Below are positions 8,090 through 19,270 of a stretch of 64,000 nt of DNA, one piece after another. This DNA is from Sinomonas atrocyanea. GTDB taxonomy: Bacteria; Actinomycetota; Actinomycetes; Actinomycetales; Micrococcaceae. Both the position numbers and the translations under genes were made by a program. The stretch lies in NCBI RefSeq assembly GCF_030811715.1, contig NZ_JAUSRH010000002.1, positions 248,001 through 312,000 on the forward strand, written 5' to 3'. The notes under the pieces are model-generated. The model was not told the origin of the DNA. It ran no database searches and saw nothing but the letters and a program-made list of their open reading frames with translations. Position 1 is the first letter of the stretch. Every line of letters begins with the position of its first letter.

Positions 8090-8677
8090 ATGACCGACAC
8101 CTGGCTCGTCGTAGGCCTCGGCAACCCCGGGCCCGAGTACAGCGGGAACCGGCACAACGTCGGGCAGATGGTCCTCGACGCCCTTGCCTCCCGCATGGGC
8201 GGGAGGTTCGCCGCGCACAAGGGGGCGCGCGCCGCCGTCCTCGAGGGCCGGCTCTGGGTGGGCGGCCCCCGCGCCGTCCTCGCCAAGCCGCTGACCTACA
8301 TGAACGTCTCCGGCGGTCCGACCTCCTCCCTCGCCAAGTACTACGGGATCGAGCCCGGCCACGTCGTCGCGGTCCACGACGAGCTGGACATCCCGTTCAA
8401 CACGGTCCGGCTCAAGCTCGGCGGCGGCGAGGGCGGCCACAACGGCCTGCGGGACATCTCCAAGGCCCTCGGCACGAAGGACTACCTCCGGGTGCGGGTC
8501 GGCGTGGGCCGGCCTCCCGGGCGCATGGACGCCGCCGACTTCGTGCTGCGGGACTTCGCCTCCACCGAGAAGAAGGAACTGCCGTTCCTCCTCGACGAGG
8601 CCGCGGACGCTGTCGAGATGCTCGCGCGGGACGGCCTCGCCGCCGCCCAGCAGAAGTTCCACCCGGCCAAGGCGTAG
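8090..8677 (+). CDS. pth: peptidyl-tRNA hydrolase
   Basis: Cleaves peptidyl-tRNA released by stalled ribosomes. The signature VVGLGNPGPEYSGNRHNVG sits at residues 7-25 and contains the substrate-binding Asn12 and the catalytic His22. KPLTYMNVSGG, VVHDELDIPF and GGGEGGHNGLRDI are the other conserved blocks. The length of 195 residues is normal. AAGGAG (8077-8082) precedes the ATG by seven bases. It is the last gene of the conserved left block. In several actinobacteria mfd comes next, whereas here a long accessory region begins. Confidence 0.96.
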   Translation: MTDTWLVVGLGNPGPEYSGNRHNVGQMVLDALASRMGGRFAAHKGARAAVLEGRLWVGGPRAVLAKPLTYMNVSGGPTSSLAKYYGIEPGHVVAVHDELDIPFNTVRLKLGGGEGGHNGLRDISKALGTKDYLRVRVGVGRPPGRMDAADFVLRDFASTEKKELPFLLDEAADAVEMLARDGLAAAQQKFHPAKA

Positions 8678-8684
8678 GCCTCGC

Positions 8685-8708
8685 GCAGGGCATGACATTC
8701 GGCCCTGC
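8685..8708 (+). terminator. hairpin after pth
   Basis: GCAGGGC (8685-8691) pairs with GCCCTGC (8702-8708) over a ten-base loop. No T run follows, so it is a possible terminator only. Confidence 0.35.
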
Positions 8709-8789
8709 TCGCACCGCCGACCGCGGCGGTACGGTTGCCCCAGCCACGTCCTTGCGGGGGACGTGCCGACGCACGGGGGCGCAGGTCAG

Positions 8790-11513
8790 ATGCGGACGCG
8801 GATCGAGGCAGAGGAGACGGGCCAGCTCCTGCGGGACGCGAAGGTCCGCGCGGGCGACAGGCTGGCGTGGGCGCGCGCCGTCAGATCCAGGGAGATCGCG
8901 GAGGCGGCGGCGGCGCTGGCCGCGCCCGGCTCCTACGGCGTGGTGCTGACCGGCGACACGAGCTCCGGCAAGTCCGCGGTGGCCTCGGCCCTGCTCACCG
9001 GCCTCGAGGCCTCCGCCCACACCATCCGCCTGCGCTCCACGACCATGGGGACCCGGACCCCGTATGGGGCGCTCGCGGTGCTGCTTGCGCGGCTGCCCGA
9101 GGACGCCCAGGCCGACCCGGGATCGATCATGCGGGGCATCCTGCAGCTCGTCGCCGCCGACGCCGGCGGCCGCACCGCGGTGATGTCGCTGGAGACCTCC
9201 AAGAACCTCGACGAACTCAGCACCGCCACCCTCGTGAACATCATGGTCACCGGCACCGCCAAGGTGGTCCTCGTCGCGGACCGGGCGAGCGAGCTGCCCG
9301 CAGACTTCCACTGGATGCTCTCCGAGGGGCGGCTGCGCGAGATCCCCCTGGCCGCGCTCTCGCCCGAGGAGACGCTCCAGGGACTGCGCCTGCTGCTCGG
9401 AGGGATCGTCCCCCAGACCGTCGGGTTCCAGCTGCAGGCGATGTCGCGGGGCAACCCGCAGGTGACGCTGCTCGTGGCAGCCGAACTCCTGCAGCGGGGG
9501 GCCCTCGCCGCCGCGGACGGCGTGTGGACCCTTGCCCCCGACGCCGAGATGGGCGGCATCCGCCAGATCGACGACCTCGTGCGGGCCCGGCTCGAACGGC
9601 AGCCCCCGCGCATCCAGACCATCGTCGAGGCCCTCGCCTGCGCACGCCGCATCCCGCTGCAGCGGCTCCTCTCCGTGTTCCGCCGGGAGGACCTCGCGCA
9701 GATGGAGGACGACGGCCTCATCACCGTCGACGACGGGGGGCGGCATACGGTGGCCCTCGCCGACCCCCTCGTGGGCGAGGTGGTCCGCGGGTGGCTCTCC
9801 GTGCCCCGCCGCCGCGAACTGCGCACGCTGCTGATGTCCGACGGCGAGCCCCCGGTCGAGGCCATTGCCGTCCTCGAACTCCTCGGCCTGGCGGCCTGGA
9901 CGCGCGAGTGCCACACCCTGCTGCCGCCGCGGCACGCCCTCGCGGCCGCCTCCGCGTCCCTGCGGCTGTTCGCCCCGCGGTTCGCGCTCGACTGCCTCGA
10001 GGGGATCGACCGCGAGGCCACGACCTGGCCCACCGTCCAGCACCTGCGCGCCCGGGCCCTGCTCATGCTGCAGCTGCCCCAGCAGGCCCTCGCCTGCCTC
10101 GACCAGGTCGCCGAGGACGAGCTCGCCCTCCTGGCCCCCTCAGCGGTGGCCGAGCTCACGGCAACCCAGGCCGAGGCCATGCGCTGGATCCCGGACCGCG
10201 CCGGGCAGGTCGAGGGCCTCCTGGCCGATGCCCGCGCCAGGCTCCTGCTGGGCGCGGGGTCCGGCCCGCGCCCGGATGCCGAGGTCCGGCGGGCGGCCGC
10301 GGTGCTGGACCTCGCGGACTTCGAGCACAGGGCCTTCGTGGGCGACTACCGCCGCATCGAGGACCGACTCGAGGCCATGGTGGCGGACCCCGACCCTGCC
10401 GACGACGAGATCCGCCTGCGCGCAGCCTGCATCCTCATGGAGGCCAGGACCATGCTCGGCAGGGAGCAGGAAGGGCTCGCCCTGCTGCACGAGGTCGCGG
10501 CGCAGATGGGACAGAAGCAGGGTTCGGCGCCGCTGCGGCAGGCCTTCGCAGCCCGCGCCTTCACCGTCCTCCTGTTCAACGGGCACTGGCGGCAGGCGCT
10601 CGCCCTGCTCAGGAGCCCGTCCCAATGGTCGCTCGAGCGGCTCAGGGCGACCGGGGCCTCCCTCGAGCTTGGCGCGGGACTCGCGTACGTCTACGCGGGC
10701 CGCGGCCACGACGCGCTGGGCCCCCTCCTCTCCGCGCTCGCCCTCCTCGAGCGGGGGCCGTCGGCGGGCCTGCTCGGGCCCGCCTACGCCGCGACCGCCT
10801 TCGCCTACGCGCAGCTGGGCGATGCCCCGGCGTCCCGGAAGTGGCTCGAGAAGCTGGAGCGCTGGCGGCCGCAGGGCAGCTACCAGACCCGCTCGATCGT
10901 CGACTTCTGCTCCCAGATGGCACGCCGGTGGACCGGGGACCCGCAGGCGGCCTCCCGGCTCGTGGCCTCGGCGCGCGAGGACATCGCCTTGGGGCGGTGG
11001 AACCAGGCCGGCATCAAGCTCTTCGGGGCGACGGTGGGGGGCCACGCCGACGACCTGCGCCTGCTCGAGGAGGTCTGCGCGCACCGGCAGGGTCAGCTGG
11101 CCCAGCTCGCCCTCCTGCTGGCCCGCGGCACCCGGACCGGGCGGCTCGAAGACCTGACTGCGGCGGCGGACCTTGCGGCCGCGCTCGAACTCGACGCCGT
11201 CGAATCGCGGTGCGCGGCCGTGGCCCTCGACCGGGCGCGGGAGATGGACGACGCCGGGGCGGTGCGGCGCCTGCGCCCGCGCCTCGACGCCCTGGCGGGC
11301 CGGCTCGCCGTCCTTCCCGTGGAGCCCCGGCACGCGCCGGCAGTTCTCACCGACCGCGAACAGGAGGTCGCGGCCCTCGCAGCGTCCGGAACCTCCAACC
11401 GGCGCATCGCGGAGCTGCTCGGACTCTCGGTGCGCACCGTGGAAGGGCACCTCTACCAGATCTTCGCCAAGCTCTCCGTCTCGACCCGGGGCGAGCTGGC
11501 GGACCTGCTGTGA
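8790..11513 (+). CDS. LuxR-family LAL/STAND transcriptional regulator A (degenerate Walker B)
   Basis: Very large regulator: an N-terminal P-loop NTPase module, a long helical repeat (TPR-like) region, and a C-terminal LuxR helix-turn-helix. Walker A is GDTSSGKS at about residues 55-62. The Walker B position reads AVMSLETSKNLDE (about 131-143) and has no adjacent acidic pair, so ATP hydrolysis may be lost. The final 60 residues hold LTDREQEVAALAASGTSNRR and LSVRTVEGHLYQIF. The ATG at 8790 is preferred to the GTG at 8763, but neither has a strong ribosome site. It is closely similar throughout to regulator C (16510) and is followed after 22 bases by regulator B. The target and signal are unknown; the adjacent polysaccharide operon is a plausible target. 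Confidence 0.85.
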   Translation: MRTRIEAEETGQLLRDAKVRAGDRLAWARAVRSREIAEAAAALAAPGSYGVVLTGDTSSGKSAVASALLTGLEASAHTIRLRSTTMGTRTPYGALAVLLARLPEDAQADPGSIMRGILQLVAADAGGRTAVMSLETSKNLDELSTATLVNIMVTGTAKVVLVADRASELPADFHWMLSEGRLREIPLAALSPEETLQGLRLLLGGIVPQTVGFQLQAMSRGNPQVTLLVAAELLQRGALAAADGVWTLAPDAEMGGIRQIDDLVRARLERQPPRIQTIVEALACARRIPLQRLLSVFRREDLAQMEDDGLITVDDGGRHTVALADPLVGEVVRGWLSVPRRRELRTLLMSDGEPPVEAIAVLELLGLAAWTRECHTLLPPRHALAAASASLRLFAPRFALDCLEGIDREATTWPTVQHLRARALLMLQLPQQALACLDQVAEDELALLAPSAVAELTATQAEAMRWIPDRAGQVEGLLADARARLLLGAGSGPRPDAEVRRAAAVLDLADFEHRAFVGDYRRIEDRLEAMVADPDPADDEIRLRAACILMEARTMLGREQEGLALLHEVAAQMGQKQGSAPLRQAFAARAFTVLLFNGHWRQALALLRSPSQWSLERLRATGASLELGAGLAYVYAGRGHDALGPLLSALALLERGPSAGLLGPAYAATAFAYAQLGDAPASRKWLEKLERWRPQGSYQTRSIVDFCSQMARRWTGDPQAASRLVASAREDIALGRWNQAGIKLFGATVGGHADDLRLLEEVCAHRQGQLAQLALLLARGTRTGRLEDLTAAADLAAALELDAVESRCAAVALDRAREMDDAGAVRRLRPRLDALAGRLAVLPVEPRHAPAVLTDREQEVAALAASGTSNRRIAELLGLSVRTVEGHLYQIFAKLSVSTRGELADLL

Positions 11514-11535
11514 CCTTGCCCAGCGGGGCGCCGCC

Positions 11536-14251
11536 ATGAGCCCCGGGCCGCCGCACAGTGCACCGGCGCACGGGCTGCCCGCGGACACGGGCCGCGTCAT
11601 CGAGCTCATCACCCGGCCGGCCACCGCCGCGGTGCTGGTCCTGGGCGAGATGGGCATGGGCAAGTCCGCGCTGCTCGATGGAGCGGCGCAGGCGCTCGGC
11701 GAACGGCTGGAGGTCCTCCGCCTCCACGGCAGCCCGGCCCTCGCGAAGGTCCCCTATGGCGTCCTCGCGCCCTTCCTCGGGGGTCTGCCCCCTGCCGGGG
11801 CGGCGTCGCGGGTCGAGGTCCTGCGGGCCTTCTGGCGCGCCGTCGAGGCCCTCCGGCAGGGGGCCAAGCCAGACCTGCTCCTCGTCATCGACGACGCGCA
11901 CGAGCTGGACGCGGCCTCGAGCGAGGTCGTCGCCGAGCTCGTCTCGGCCCGCTGGACCAAGGCGGCCATGGCCGCGCCCAGCGGCGCTGCCCTGCCGAGG
12001 CCGCTCATGGAGCTGTGGCTCGACGACGGCGTCGAGCGGGTCGACCTCGCGCCCCTCACGGTCGAGCAGGTGCGCTCCTACCTCGAGGCCGCGCTCGGCG
12101 GTCCCGTGCTGCCCACCGTGCCGCAGCTGCTCTGGCAGGAGTCCGAGGGCAACCCGCTCCTGCTCGGGCGCCTCGTCGAGGAGGCCCGGCGGTCGGGAGC
12201 GCTGGGCCTGCACGGCCAGACCTGGCTCGTCACCGAGGACCTCCCGCACCGAGGGGAGGGGCTGCTCGCCCTCGCCCGGGCGCAGCTCGGGCGCCTCGGC
12301 CCCGGCGAGCGGGAGGCGCTGAGCCTCATCGTCGTGGCCGAGCCGGCCCCCTTCGCGCTCGTGGAACGGGAGTGCGGCGCCGAGGCCATCCGGCGGCTCG
12401 TCGCCATGAGGCTCGTGCGCCCGGCCGAGGGCCCCGACGGCGTGCTCCGCCTCCGGCACCAGGTGTACGGAGACGCGCTGCTGGCGCTGATCCCGCTCAC
12501 CACCGCGCTGGCGCTGCGTGAACGGGTTGCCGGCCACCTCGCGCGGCAGGCGTCCACGGGACAGGGCCTCCTCCGCGCCGTCACCTGGGCGCTGCACTGC
12601 GGATTCCCGGTGGAAGACGAGGCGCTCCTGGCGGCCGCCCGGCTGGCCCTGGGGCTGCACGAGAACACGCTCGCCGCGCGGGCGGCCAGCGCCGTCCAGC
12701 GCCCGGGCGCGCGGGACGCCGCACGGGACGTGCTCGGACAGGTGGCCTACAGCCGCGGCAGGTACGCGGAGGCCGCCGCCCTGCTGCGCCCCGCCGCCTC
12801 TGGGCGCGGGAGCATCCGGCCGGGCCTGGCCGGCGGCCTCGCATGGATCGCGGCGCGCCGGGCCTTGGGCCATGCGGCGGAGGCGCTCCGCGCCGAGATC
12901 GAGCGGCTTCCCGGGGCCGGCGCGGGGGGCCTGCGCGATGTGCTCGCCCTCGTCGTCGCCTCGGACGCCGGCGACCGGGACTGGCTGGCTGACGGGCTGC
13001 GCCGCTGGCGCTCCGGGCATCGGCAGGGACGCGGGTCCCCGCACGGGGCCGCGGCCGAGGCCGTGGTCTGTGCCCTCGAGGCGGAGCTCCTGATGGCCTC
13101 GGGCAGGCCGCTCGGGGCCGCACGGCCGCTGCGCGCCGCGCTCGGGCGCGCCGCCGGGACGGCCGACGCGACCCCCTGCCTGCAGGCCTTCGGGGCAACG
13201 CGCCTGGTCCTCGCTGACCTCGCGGCCGGAGAGTGGGAGGCCGCGGAGGATGACCTGCAGCGCTTCCTGATCGCCTCCAGGGCCGGACTCGTCACCGACG
13301 GGCCTGCGGCGCAGATGGCCCGCGGAGTGGCTCTGGTCCGGCGCGGACGCTTCCGCGCGGCGTGGGAGGCGCTCGCGCCGGCGCTGGATGCCCTCCACGG
13401 CCGCGACCCCCAGCGCCTGCTCCCGCTCGCCGCCGCGGTGGCGGCCTACGCGGGCGCCCGCGCGGGGGAGCACGGCGCAGCGCGCACCCTCCTGGGCTCG
13501 GCGGAGGACCGGGCGGTCCCGGCCGTGGCGCTGGTGCGGCCCGTGGCCGGGCTCTTCACGGCCGCCGCGCGTCACGTCCTCGATGCGGCCGCAGGCTCCG
13601 CCGGCCCCGACTCTCCCGGCGCCGGGGAACGCCTCGAGGCCGCGGTCGACGGGGCCGCAGGAGAGGGCCGGCTCGACGTGGAGCTGCAGGGGGAGCTCCT
13701 CTGCTTCGAGGCGGGCCGCCGCGACCGGCTCGCCAGGCTGCTCGAGGTGGCGCACAGCACCGAGGGCCGCTGGGCCGAGGCGGCGGCCGTCCTCGCAGAC
13801 GCCTTCGCCGCGAGGAGCCCGGGCGGGCTCCTCGAGGCGGGGGAGCGGCTCTCCGCGGGGGGGCTGGACCTCCTACGCGCGCGACTGCTTCGCCGAGGCA
13901 TCGCGCGGCTTCGACCGCGCCCTCCAGCGCTCCGACGCCCGCGCCGCGTGGTCGAGGAAGGCCGAATGCGACGCGCTCCTGGGCGACGGGGTACCCCGGC
14001 CCGCCGCCGGATCGGCCCGGCTGACGCCCCGCGAGCGCGAGGTGGTCGCCTTCGCCGCGGCAGGGCTCAGCGACCGCGAGATCGCCGAACGGCTCACCGT
14101 CTCGGTCCGCACCATCGAGGGACACCTCTACCGGGCCTATGCCAAGCTCGAGGTCACGAGCCGAGAACAGCTCGGCGCAGCGTTCGGATCCGGCGGCGCG
14201 ACACCGGCCGCGCCCGGGGGATCCGAGTACACACGGGCGGCGAGCAAGTAG
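11536..14251 (+). pseudogene. LuxR-family LAL/STAND regulator B, reading frame broken near its C-terminus
   Basis: Starts at ATG 11536 with Walker A GEMGMGKS (about 37-44) and a canonical Walker B LLLVIDDAHELD (about 114-125). A helical repeat region follows. Near residue 774 the frame that encodes everything upstream stops making sense. The normal C-terminus, with DCFAEASRGFDRAL and the LuxR HTH LTPREREVVAFAAAGLSDRE and SVRTIEGHLYRAYAKL, continues in the next frame to TAG at 14251. The likely slip point is a run of seven G at 13857-13863; removal of one base restores one frame of about 904 residues. As written, translation would run to about 14511 without an HTH. Three readings are possible: true mutation, homopolymer sequencing error, or slippage-based switching. 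Confidence 0.8.
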
Positions 14252-14296
14252 TCCCGGTCCCGCGAGGGTCCAGAAGACAAGTAGTCACTACCCGTG
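14245..14296. promoter_or_regulatory. GTAGT-motif cluster in the sufS upstream region
   Basis: CAAGTAGT occurs at 14245-14252 and again at 14278-14285. The second copy runs into a perfect short dyad, GTAGTcACTAC (14281-14291), followed by CCGTG. Related GTAGT sites occur upstream of both polysaccharide operons (22160, 22238, 48567). The rest of the 300-base gap before sufS (14297-14559) shows no gene. Confidence 0.3.
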
Positions 14297-14511
14297 CGCA
14301 GGCACGGTGCCTGGTGCGAAAGTGGGGATGTGGCCGGAAACCCCGAGTTCCCGGCCACTGTCCCCAAGGACTGGGCCGGCGGCGTCGGAACCTCCCCGAG
14401 ACCAAGGTTCCTCCCCCCAGCCGCCGCCGGCCCCGCCTTGGGATCTCCTGCGTTGGACCCGACGCCCGCCGGGCGTGGGACAATGGATTCCGGCATGTTC
14501 GCATGCCCTAA

Positions 14512-16347
<1,836 letters not shown>

Positions 16348-16358
<11 letters not shown>

Positions 16359-16406
16359 CGCCGGTGCACCCCAGCCACGCGGGTGCGCCCCAGTAACACA
16401 CCGGTG
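16348..16406 (+). repeat. three contiguous 19-21 bp direct repeats at the sufU stop
   Basis: Units are 16348-16366 (CACCCCAGTAACGCCGGTG), 16367-16385 (CACCCCAGCCACGCGGGTG) and 16386-16406 (CGCCCCAGTAACACACCGGTG). The sufU TAA is in the first unit and the third unit repeats the same TAA. They look like local duplications of the gene's end. Confidence 0.8.
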
Positions 16407-16434
16407 CCCTGCCGTATCCGGGGCGTTGGTCCCT

Positions 16435-16462
16435 TTGCAATGTCCGAGGGCGGCCGTAGGCT
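16435..16462 (+). promoter_or_regulatory. candidate promoter of LAL regulator C
   Basis: TTGCAA (16435-16440), a 16-base spacer and TAGGCT (16457-16462) give a fair sigma-70-like promoter 48 bases before the ATG of regulator C. A GGTGGAGG ribosome site follows. Confidence 0.45.
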
Positions 16463-16509
16463 GTGCCTGTTCGGGCGGCTGGGGGCCAACGTCCGAGGTG
16501 GAGGCATAG

Positions 16510-19230
16510 ATGGTCAACAACATACCGAGCCTGATGGACGCGCCCGGCCCGGCCGGCGCGCCGCCCGCGGCTCCGACGGAGCGGCAGGCGGACCGGAGGC
16601 ACTGGGCCACGCTCGTGCGCCAGTCCGAACTCGACGCTGCCGTCGGAGCGCTCACCCAGGACTCCAGCCTCGGTGTGGTGATCACCGGTTCCCCCGGCGT
16701 GGGGAAGTCCTTCCTCGCGGGCGCCGTGCTCTCCTCCCTCGGTCCCGGCGTGCACACCATGCGGCTGCGGGCCTCGTCCGGGCCCTCCGGCCCGGGGGCG
16801 GCCCCGTCCACGTGCCTCGGCCCCCTCCTCGCCCGGCTCCCGAAGTCCGCCCCGTCCTCGGGCACGGGCCTGCTCCTGGCCCTCGAGCGCATGCTCGCCG
16901 ACGACGCGGCCGGCCGCGACGTCGTGCTCACCCTCGACCTCGTGGGGCCCCTCGCGGAGGACTGCGTGGCCGTGCTCATGCACCTCGTCCTCAGCCGCGC
17001 GGCGCGGCTGATGGTCATCGCCCCCGCCGTCGCCGACCTTCCCCCCGACCTCGCCCGCCTCGTCCGCGGTGGCCGCCTCAGAGAGATCGCGCTCGGCAGG
17101 ATCGGCGTGCCCGAGACGCGCCGGCTCGTCTCGGCGATCGTGGGCGGCAGGGTGGCGTCGTCGACCATCGGCGAGGTGCACTACGCCTGCGGCGGCAATC
17201 CCGCAGAGGTGTACGGGATCGTGCACCGCGAGCGTGCCCGCGGGAACCTGCACCAGCGGGGCGGGGTGTGGACCCTAGACCGCTCCGTCCGGCCCGAGCC
17301 GGTCCGGGGCGCGGACGACCTCATCCGTGCGCGCTGGGCCCGGGAGTCCCAGGACGTCAGGGAGGTCATCGAGCAGCTCGCAGTGGCCCGCAGGGTGCCG
17401 ATCACGGCCCTTGCGGGCCTTTTCGGTTCTGAGGTCCTCGTCGACATGGAGGACCGCGGCCTCATCGCCGTCGACACGAGCCAGCACCGCTGCGCCTACC
17501 TCCGCGAGCCGCGCATGGCGGAGCTCGTGCGGGCCCGGCTCGGGCCGGACCGCCACCGCGAACTCGCCTCGCTCATGTCCCTCGGCGGCGCATCCGAGGA
17601 GGGCGGCCTGGACCGCGACGAGCTCATCTCCTACGTCGAGTGGACCCTCGAGGTCGGCACCGCCCCGGACCCAGGCCTCGTGCTGCAGTCCGCGGCAGCC
17701 GCGGTGGAGCTCTTCGAGCCGGACCGGGCGCTCGTGCTGCTGGACCGGCTCCCGTCGCTCGACGGCCCGCCTGCGTTCGAGGCCGCCTTCCGCCGCGCGG
17801 CGGCGCTCGCGATGCTCGAGCGCCGGGACGAGGCCCTCTCCGTCCTCGAGGCGCTGCCGGCGGCGGTCCTCGGCTCGCTCGAAGCGGTGGACGCCGCGAG
17901 GTACGCAGCGGCGAAGTCGGAGCTGCTGAGCTGGCTCCCTGCGGCAGGGGACGCGCGCGAGCCGCTGCGGTCGGCGTGGGACCGGCTCGCGGTCCGCGCC
18001 GAGGAGTCCGGGCTGGTCCGGGCGGCCGGCGAGGTGCTCGACCTTGCCGAGTTCAGGGCGCACGCCTTCACCGGGGACTTCATGCCCCTCCTCGCCCGCC
18101 TGGAGGCCGCCTCGCGGGACACGGACGCGAGCGAGGGCTTCCGTCGCGGCTCGTCCATCCTGCTCGCGCATGCCTGGGCCGCGTGCGGCCGGGAGGCGGA
18201 CGCCGCGGCCCTGCTGGCCTCCATCGAGTTCTCCGCGCCACGGCGCATGGACGAGGGCGACTTCCTGGCGACGGCATTCTCCGTCTGGACAGCGATGGGC
18301 GACTGGAAGCGGTGCGTCGACCTGTTCGAGGCCTACATGGACAAGGGCGGCCGCAGGCTGACGCTCCGCGGCGGGATCGCCGAGCTGTACCTCGCCCTCG
18401 CGCACCTGGCCGCCGGGCACGGCGCCGCGGCGCTCGGTCCCGCCCTCAGCGCGGCCGCCCAGCTCGAGGAGTTCCCGGCGCTCAACGCCCAGCGCGCCGC
18501 CTATGCGGCGGCGGCCCTCGCCTACGCCCAGATCGGCGACTCGGGGGAGGCGGAGCGCTTCCTCTCCCTGGCCGCCAAGGCCCGGGGGCCGATGTTCTGG
18601 CAGCTCGCGACCTACGCCGACCAGTGCGAGGGCGCCGCCCGGACGTGGCTCGGCCAGGGCGACGGCGCGGCGGCGATGCTCGCCCGCGCCGCCCGGGACG
18701 AGGCCGCGGGGCGCATGGGCGCCGCCGGCACCGCCGTCTTCGAGGCAAGCCTGGTGGGCGGCGAGCGGGAGTTCCTGTGGATCGAGCGCCTCGCCCACCA
18801 CCGGCAGGGCCCCCTCGCCCACCTCTACGCAGCGGTCGCCTCCGCGACGCGGCGCAGGGACGTGGCGGGCCTCCTCACCGCCGCCGAGGAGGCCTACGAC
18901 CTCCGCCTCGACGCCGTCGAGGCCCGGTGTGCCGCGCTCGCCCTCGACTTCGCCCGGGGCGAGGGGAACTCGGTGGCGGCCGGCCTCGCCCAGACCCGGC
19001 TGGACCGGCTCGCGCGGGTGCTGCCGGTGCTCCCGCTCGTGCCCCAGACGCCCGCCCCGATGCTCACAGAGCGCGAGCGCCAGATCGCGGTCCTTGCCGC
19101 CTCCGGCTCCTCCAACCGGGACATCGCCGACGAGCTCGGCGTCTCGGTCCGCACCGTGGAGGGACATCTGTACCAGGTATTCATGAAGCTGGGGGTGAGT
19201 TCGCGTGCCGGACTGGCTGGCCTTGTCTGA
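16510..19230 (+). CDS. LuxR-family LAL/STAND transcriptional regulator C (degenerate Walker B)
   Basis: A 906-residue paralogue of regulator A, with the same order: NTPase module, long helical repeats and C-terminal LuxR HTH. Walker A is GSPGVGKS (60-67). The Walker B position reads VVLTLDLVGPLAED (about 138-151), which has hydrophobics and a single D but no DD/DE pair. The HTH is LTERERQIAVLAASGSSNRD with GVSVRTVEGHLYQVF. Similarity to A includes LARLP, GRLREI, GNPxV/AE and MEDxGLI blocks. A strong ribosome site (GGTGGAGG) precedes the ATG. The gap to regulator D is 40 bases, so C and D are likely co-transcribed. The signal is unknown. Confidence 0.87.
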   Translation: MVNNIPSLMDAPGPAGAPPAAPTERQADRRHWATLVRQSELDAAVGALTQDSSLGVVITGSPGVGKSFLAGAVLSSLGPGVHTMRLRASSGPSGPGAAPSTCLGPLLARLPKSAPSSGTGLLLALERMLADDAAGRDVVLTLDLVGPLAEDCVAVLMHLVLSRAARLMVIAPAVADLPPDLARLVRGGRLREIALGRIGVPETRRLVSAIVGGRVASSTIGEVHYACGGNPAEVYGIVHRERARGNLHQRGGVWTLDRSVRPEPVRGADDLIRARWARESQDVREVIEQLAVARRVPITALAGLFGSEVLVDMEDRGLIAVDTSQHRCAYLREPRMAELVRARLGPDRHRELASLMSLGGASEEGGLDRDELISYVEWTLEVGTAPDPGLVLQSAAAAVELFEPDRALVLLDRLPSLDGPPAFEAAFRRAAALAMLERRDEALSVLEALPAAVLGSLEAVDAARYAAAKSELLSWLPAAGDAREPLRSAWDRLAVRAEESGLVRAAGEVLDLAEFRAHAFTGDFMPLLARLEAASRDTDASEGFRRGSSILLAHAWAACGREADAAALLASIEFSAPRRMDEGDFLATAFSVWTAMGDWKRCVDLFEAYMDKGGRRLTLRGGIAELYLALAHLAAGHGAAALGPALSAAAQLEEFPALNAQRAAYAAAALAYAQIGDSGEAERFLSLAAKARGPMFWQLATYADQCEGAARTWLGQGDGAAAMLARAARDEAAGRMGAAGTAVFEASLVGGEREFLWIERLAHHRQGPLAHLYAAVASATRRRDVAGLLTAAEEAYDLRLDAVEARCAALALDFARGEGNSVAAGLAQTRLDRLARVLPVLPLVPQTPAPMLTERERQIAVLAASGSSNRDIADELGVSVRTVEGHLYQVFMKLGVSSRAGLAGLV

Positions 19231-19270
19231 GAGGGAAGCGCGCCCGGAACGGAGGACGATGGAGACGACC

